This document shows positions 60,532-64,000 of a stretch of DNA of 64,000 nt, piece by piece. Within the stretch, counting starts at the first letter, position 1, and every line of letters starts with the position of its first letter. The notes beneath the pieces are model-generated. The model was not told the origin of the DNA, did not search any database, and saw only the letters and a list, made by a program, of their open reading frames with translations. Both the position numbers and the translations under genes were made by a program. This stretch comes from a virus: the IMG/VR virus record IMGVR_UViG_3300027832_000016, positions 1-64,000 of that record; one strand, given 5' to 3'.

Positions 60532-60854
60532 TGCCTACGGTTGACAACCACCGCACTCGCAGACCGTGGCAGTCACGCGAAGAGATGCTGGTGGACATCG
60601 CCCTCGATTCAGCCGTCTCTGACCCAAAGACTATTAGGGAAATTCGCCCAGTGGTTCCTCAGCAACTGATGCCTGAAAGACGTGGGTTCATTAAGCAGGA
60701 GTTAGGCGTGATGGATATCTTATCCATTGATAGGAGCGCCCCGACCTATCGTTCTTGGATATCAGGTGCTCCTGTTATGTTCCAAAGGGCACAGATGAAT
60801 GACGATCAGTTTAGTGGTTCTGGAAGATACTCGATGCAAAGTTTATGGGTATAA
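60531..60854 (+). CDS. Hypothetical protein
   Basis: 107 residues, with RRPWQSREEMLVDIALDSAV and a Pro-rich middle. ATG overlaps the previous TAA. Ends in MQSLWV. Possibly a small globular protein; unknown function. Confidence 0.55.
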   Translation: MPTVDNHRTRRPWQSREEMLVDIALDSAVSDPKTIREIRPVVPQQLMPERRGFIKQELGVMDILSIDRSAPTYRSWISGAPVMFQRAQMNDDQFSGSGRYSMQSLWV

Positions 60855-60861
60855 TTAGGGT

Positions 60862-61662
60862 ATGACAAACCGATTTGGTGGCGTGGGCATGACCCCGTTG
60901 AGCAACACCACGGGCCGTAACCCTCGCCAGCAAGCACCTGCCGCCTCAGCACCCCAATTCAGCGCTGGCTCGTCTGGTGCTGGTGGTAAGGACTTCTCTG
61001 CGCCTGCGTATCCTCATGGTGGGGGTATATTAGATATGTTAAACAGAAGCCCCTTAGCATATATGACTGGAATGGCCCCATACCAGTTGAGTAACGAACT
61101 CAACAGTCGTGGTAACTGGTCAAGTCTTCAACAAAGTGGTGGCCGTGGTGGTGGTACTCGTTCTAGTGGTGGTACTCGTTCTAGTGGTGGTACTGATAGT
61201 GGGGAGTACGACGACTCAGCAGGGGGTAACAACAGCCGTAATATCACCGTCAACTTTGGGGATGACAAGCAGAGCGCGTATGATAATCAGAGCGTTGATG
61301 CCAGTAATATTGGTAATGTCACCCAAAAGCAAGAAGTAGGCGCTCCCGTTGCTCCTGCTAAACCTCGTGCACCCCGAGCCGGACGTACTGACGAGCAAAA
61401 GGTAAAAAGAGCCGCTGGAGATGCCGCAAGAAGAGCAGCAGGGGTTCCCGCTAGTAACGTAGGCAACATCACTCAGACCCAAAAAGGTGCTCGTGGGGCG
61501 TCTGAACAAACGCAAACAGCAACCAATAACTCCGCAAATGCTATTGGGGCAGGAGCCTCGGCTAGTGGTGGTATGAACAGTAACAACAACCCAGCCCCTA
61601 CTCTTGGTGCTGGTGTTACTCAGACCATTGATAAGAGACTAAGAATTGGCCCAGGCAGATAA
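60862..61662 (+). CDS. Low-complexity protein with NITQ/NNSANAIGAG modules
   Basis: 266 residues. Gly/Ser-rich N-terminal half with a tandem GTRSSG repeat, then a segment NITVNFGDDKQ. It contains NIGNVTQKQ near residue 153 and NVGNITQTQKGARGASEQTQ, then TATNNSANAIGAGASASGGM. The module is shared with 57849-59450. The N-x-G-N-x-T-Q pattern with QTATNN is reminiscent of curlin-type repeats, so a beta-stacked assembly is possible, though this is only a resemblance. Confidence 0.65.
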   Translation: MTNRFGGVGMTPLSNTTGRNPRQQAPAASAPQFSAGSSGAGGKDFSAPAYPHGGGILDMLNRSPLAYMTGMAPYQLSNELNSRGNWSSLQQSGGRGGGTRSSGGTRSSGGTDSGEYDDSAGGNNSRNITVNFGDDKQSAYDNQSVDASNIGNVTQKQEVGAPVAPAKPRAPRAGRTDEQKVKRAAGDAARRAAGVPASNVGNITQTQKGARGASEQTQTATNNSANAIGAGASASGGMNSNNNPAPTLGAGVTQTIDKRLRIGPGR

Positions 61663-61696
61663 TTTCCCATTAACCGCAACATGCTAGGATATACAC

Positions 61697-61900
61697 ATGG
61701 CTGTAAATGACTCACGTTCCCAGAACAAAGACCTACGAGCAGGGATTACTGACGGTTCGTTTAAGAACCTAACCCCAGATCGTGGTGGTGTAGTGGAAGA
61801 CAACACGTCTATTCACCGCAACATGGTCCTGCAAGGGCAATATGGTGTGACACCCCGTAGTCCGCTTGCTGAGGTAGCAAACCCCGTAATCGCTCTTTAA
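61697..61900 (+). CDS. Small hypothetical protein
   Basis: 67 residues, MAVNDSRSQNKDLRAGITDG followed by SFKNLTPDRG and a C-terminal hydrophobic patch. Weak upstream Shine-Dalgarno. Unknown. Confidence 0.5.
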   Translation: MAVNDSRSQNKDLRAGITDGSFKNLTPDRGGVVEDNTSIHRNMVLQGQYGVTPRSPLAEVANPVIAL

Positions 61901-61910
61901 GGAACACCTT

Positions 61911-62294
61911 ATGGGTGAACTCGTTGACATGGAGGCGTTTCGCCAGAAGAAGCAAGAGAAGCAGAGGGCTGCTCACCCTTCTCAGTCTTCACCCCCGACA
62001 CCCTCCCCTATTTCACATTTCCCCAGACGACTCCCTCCTACTAATGTTGTTGAAACTGCTAAAGGTGAGTTAGACGCAAGATTACGCTCTGAGGGGCACT
62101 ATGGGATACTGCTGCAAATGAGTGACCCTGAGGTGCATGACATGGGGCACAAATTGGGGCATATTGGGCATCCAAGTCTTACAGCACACGGAGTTCAAAA
62201 TCCTGACTATAATGAAGTTCGTTGGAAGATAGCCCAAGATCCAGTTTTTCACAGGATAACTAAAGAGTTCTTGGAAAAACCAAAGAAACCATAA
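61911..62294 (+). CDS. Hypothetical protein
   Basis: 127 residues, AAGGA before the ATG. A basic helix (AFRQKKQEKQRAAH) and Pro-rich stretch are followed by a more structured part (VVETAKGELDARLRSEGHYG, then DMGHKLGHIGHPSLTAH). The histidine-rich DMGHKLGHIGH could bind metal. Unknown. Confidence 0.5.
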   Translation: MGELVDMEAFRQKKQEKQRAAHPSQSSPPTPSPISHFPRRLPPTNVVETAKGELDARLRSEGHYGILLQMSDPEVHDMGHKLGHIGHPSLTAHGVQNPDYNEVRWKIAQDPVFHRITKEFLEKPKKP

Positions 62295-62335
62295 GGAATA
62301 AGCAAGTAAAGGCCCACAAAGGAAAGTAGCACAAA

Positions 62336-62791
62336 ATGCCTAGATTGTTAGTTTGTCACAACTGCTCAACAATGATGAAGATGCGAGATTATGACGGGGA
62401 TGTCCAGTACGACATGGAACTCCAAGAAGTCATCAAGATGCACCTACAAAGGGCGCAGGATCAAAGACCAGAATCGCACCTCTCACAAATAATGCGCCTA
62501 GATCAGGCAACTTATGATGCTATGGATGGAGAGACTGGCATCAGAAAAGAACTCATGAAGAATGAGGTCGAAGTCCGTCACATGCGTGATGACCTAAAGG
62601 TTGAGGCTATCAAATGCTTCCACAGACATAGTGACCCCAAAAATGGGTGTATTGATTACGAGCACGAGAGTAAGACCATTGGGACAAAGATAGGTATCCC
62701 AAAAGAGAAAAGACAGTACTTGTGTCATTACTGCCCCGTACAGGCATACGTGACCCATAAGGTACGCACAATAAAAGGGATGTACGACTGA
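62336..62791 (+). CDS. Zinc-motif phage protein
   Basis: 151 residues. The N-terminal CHNC and the C-terminal CHYC flank a helical region (MHLQRAQDQRPESHLSQIMR). Proteins with a cysteine pair at each end occur in actinobacteriophages without known function. It overlaps the next gene by one base. A transcription-factor or RNA-binding role is possible. Confidence 0.6.
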   Translation: MPRLLVCHNCSTMMKMRDYDGDVQYDMELQEVIKMHLQRAQDQRPESHLSQIMRLDQATYDAMDGETGIRKELMKNEVEVRHMRDDLKVEAIKCFHRHSDPKNGCIDYEHESKTIGTKIGIPKEKRQYLCHYCPVQAYVTHKVRTIKGMYD

Positions 62792-63276
62792 TGTTAGTTG
62801 TCACCTTTGATGTCTTAGCCTACGCCCAAACGGAGCAGGCGATGGCCCCAGGAGCACGTCAGCCTATCCCAGAGGGACAGAAACTCTATGAAGCCTTATA
62901 CGCTAGGTATTCTGGAAGAATGGTCATCCTCGCGGATGACGGTTTATCCGAAGAGATACTCTCAGCGTGGGCAAAAAGAGAAGGATTTAAGCATGCCGCT
63001 GTCTACACAACCACTGGGAAAGGCCCAGAGGCTATGCGGGATAAGGTTAGAGACTTAAACGCGGTGTATGGAAAGATTGACTGGTTTGTTGATACAAACC
63101 CAGAGACAGTAACACTAGTGATGAAGGACGCAGTGGCTTGCATACTAATGTGCTTGCCACAATTTGTACGACCTGAATGGCGAAATGATAAGCCTAGAGA
63201 AAGACAAGTTTGGGCTGAATTAACACGAGAACTTGATGTTCAATCCTTGTACCGAGGGACACCAAAAGACGAATGA
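62791..63276 (+). CDS. HAD-like phage protein
   Basis: 161 residues. MLVVTFDVLAYAQTEQAM may hold the motif-I Asp. The middle (MVILADDGLSEEILSAWAKR, then AVYTTTGKG) and the later DWFVDTNPETVTLVM give an alpha-beta fold with DxN-type acidic residues as in HAD motif IV. The HAD assignment is tentative since the normal DxD motif is not exact. Hydrolysis of a phosphorylated small molecule is a guess. Confidence 0.5.
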   Translation: MLVVTFDVLAYAQTEQAMAPGARQPIPEGQKLYEALYARYSGRMVILADDGLSEEILSAWAKREGFKHAAVYTTTGKGPEAMRDKVRDLNAVYGKIDWFVDTNPETVTLVMKDAVACILMCLPQFVRPEWRNDKPRERQVWAELTRELDVQSLYRGTPKDE

Positions 63277-64000
63277 AAGTTTACTTTGCTAACGCCGAAA
63301 AGTCGTCCCACAGAACCTTACTCCAATCTGCGGGGGTTACTCGTTTTGCAATAAACCTAACCCATTTGCCAATCCCTAAAAAGAAAGAGTTAGACCTAAC
63401 TACCCTGTTTGCTGGTGGGGAAATCGCCCTGTACACATCAGAAACAGATGAAGATGTAAACAGGTACGACGCCTTCATCAGACAGCATTATGAGCAACTT
63501 ACCTATATTGTTGGCCGCGCTGACTACGATGGAACATGGCTAAATGAACGATATGTACCTCTCTGGAATGACGCAGATGACATGGAAAGACTGGCGTGGC
63601 TATGCCAGAAGCACGGTAGGGCGGCGGTAAGTGATAAGGCCGTAAACGGGAAGACCATCTCTCGTATAAGGAATTTAGTCAGTCGGTGGGACGCCAAACT
63701 AGTTGGCCTGTCATCTAAGCCTGACATTATCGAGGCGCTCCCTTGGGACTCAGTAATCGTTAGTTCTTGGACATCTGCTATCCGTTATGGGGAGACCCAG
63801 ATATGGGATGGTCACGCCTTGCGTAGGTACCCCGCCCAGCAAAAAGACTCATCTAGGAAGAAGCATAGGGCTGACATTTTAAGGTTAGGTATTGATTACG
63901 ATGCCATCATTCAAGACGATAATGCTGAGGTAGCCAAGTTAGCAATCGTGTCGTGGCGGGCTTGGGAGAGCACAACTTTTGGGGTCTATGAGCCTTCGGA
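63273..64000 (+). CDS. Hypothetical protein (3' end outside the window)
   Basis: The frame starts at ATG 63273 (overlapping the previous TGA) and is open to the end of the window, at least 242 residues. It reads MKVYFANAEKSSHRTLLQSA, later YIVGRADYDGTWLNERYVPL, AWLCQKHGRAAVSDK and DSVIVSSWTSAIRYGE. It looks like a globular alpha-beta protein of the kind found near the replication genes of actinobacteriophages. No named motif. Confidence 0.65.
   Translation, partial: MKVYFANAEKSSHRTLLQSAGVTRFAINLTHLPIPKKKELDLTTLFAGGEIALYTSETDEDVNRYDAFIRQHYEQLTYIVGRADYDGTWLNERYVPLWNDADDMERLAWLCQKHGRAAVSDKAVNGKTISRIRNLVSRWDAKLVGLSSKPDIIEALPWDSVIVSSWTSAIRYGETQIWDGHALRRYPAQQKDSSRKKHRADILRLGIDYDAIIQDDNAEVAKLAIVSWRAWESTTFGVYEPS

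Overview
The window is a densely packed, single-strand (+) segment of a tailed-phage genome with a contractile tail (myovirus morphology). It carries a large terminase, portal, scaffold, HK97-fold capsid protein, sheath, tube, tape measure and a full contractile baseplate set, followed by a replication and recombination block. Both ends cut through genes (a tail fibre on the left, an unknown protein on the right), so this is part of a larger genome. I see no integrase, immunity repressor, transposase, CRISPR array or standard tRNA, which suggests a virulent phage. The host is inferred only. The GP88-like and KTSC-like proteins, the style of the small genes, and a secreted protein with a Thr/Pro/Glu-rich linker of the kind common in planktonic freshwater Actinobacteria all point to an actinobacterial host. 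This is not proven.

Layout. 1-3.9 kb: repeat-containing tail fibre, Cys-rich adhesin-like protein, two small proteins behind a good sigma70-type promoter, a 2OG-Fe(II) oxygenase and a companion. 3.9-6.2 kb: a 2.3-kb block without credible genes, full of hairpins, palindromes and short repeats, including a tRNA-like element. 6.2-10.1 kb: a secreted surface-type protein, a small membrane protein, further fibre genes, and a second copy of the Cys-rich/MEYT/zinc-knuckle cassette. 10.1-18.9 kb: KTSC-like protein, terminase, GP88-like protein, lysis genes (holin-like proteins and an M15 endolysin), a metallophosphoesterase, and an HslV/proteasome-like Ntn-hydrolase just before the capsid genes. 19-26.3 kb: portal, scaffold, capsid, connector and tail-completion genes. 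26.3-39.7 kb: sheath, tube, chaperone with an overlapping downstream frame, tape measure with two wall-hydrolase domains, tube initiator, LysM protein, hub, small OB-fold protein, gp25-like wedge, baseplate J and tail protein I. 40-55.9 kb: replication and recombination genes (winged helix, RNA ligase, DnaC-like loader, DnaB-like helicase, CHC2/TOPRIM primase, SNF2-like helicase, MerR-like protein, gp32-like SSB, DNA polymerase A, RecA-like recombinase and three PD-(D/E)XK-type nucleases). 55.9-64 kb: a SpoVS homologue, then a run of small, often disordered proteins that include two paralogous families, ending with zinc-motif and HAD-like proteins.

The genes are translationally coupled throughout: ATGA, GTGA and TAATG overlaps are the rule. 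The most unusual elements are the SpoVS-like protein, the Ntn-hydrolase beside the portal, the duplicated Cys-rich adhesin cassette, the 2.3-kb structured non-coding block, and a repeated NITQ/NNSANAIGAG module shared by two low-complexity proteins.
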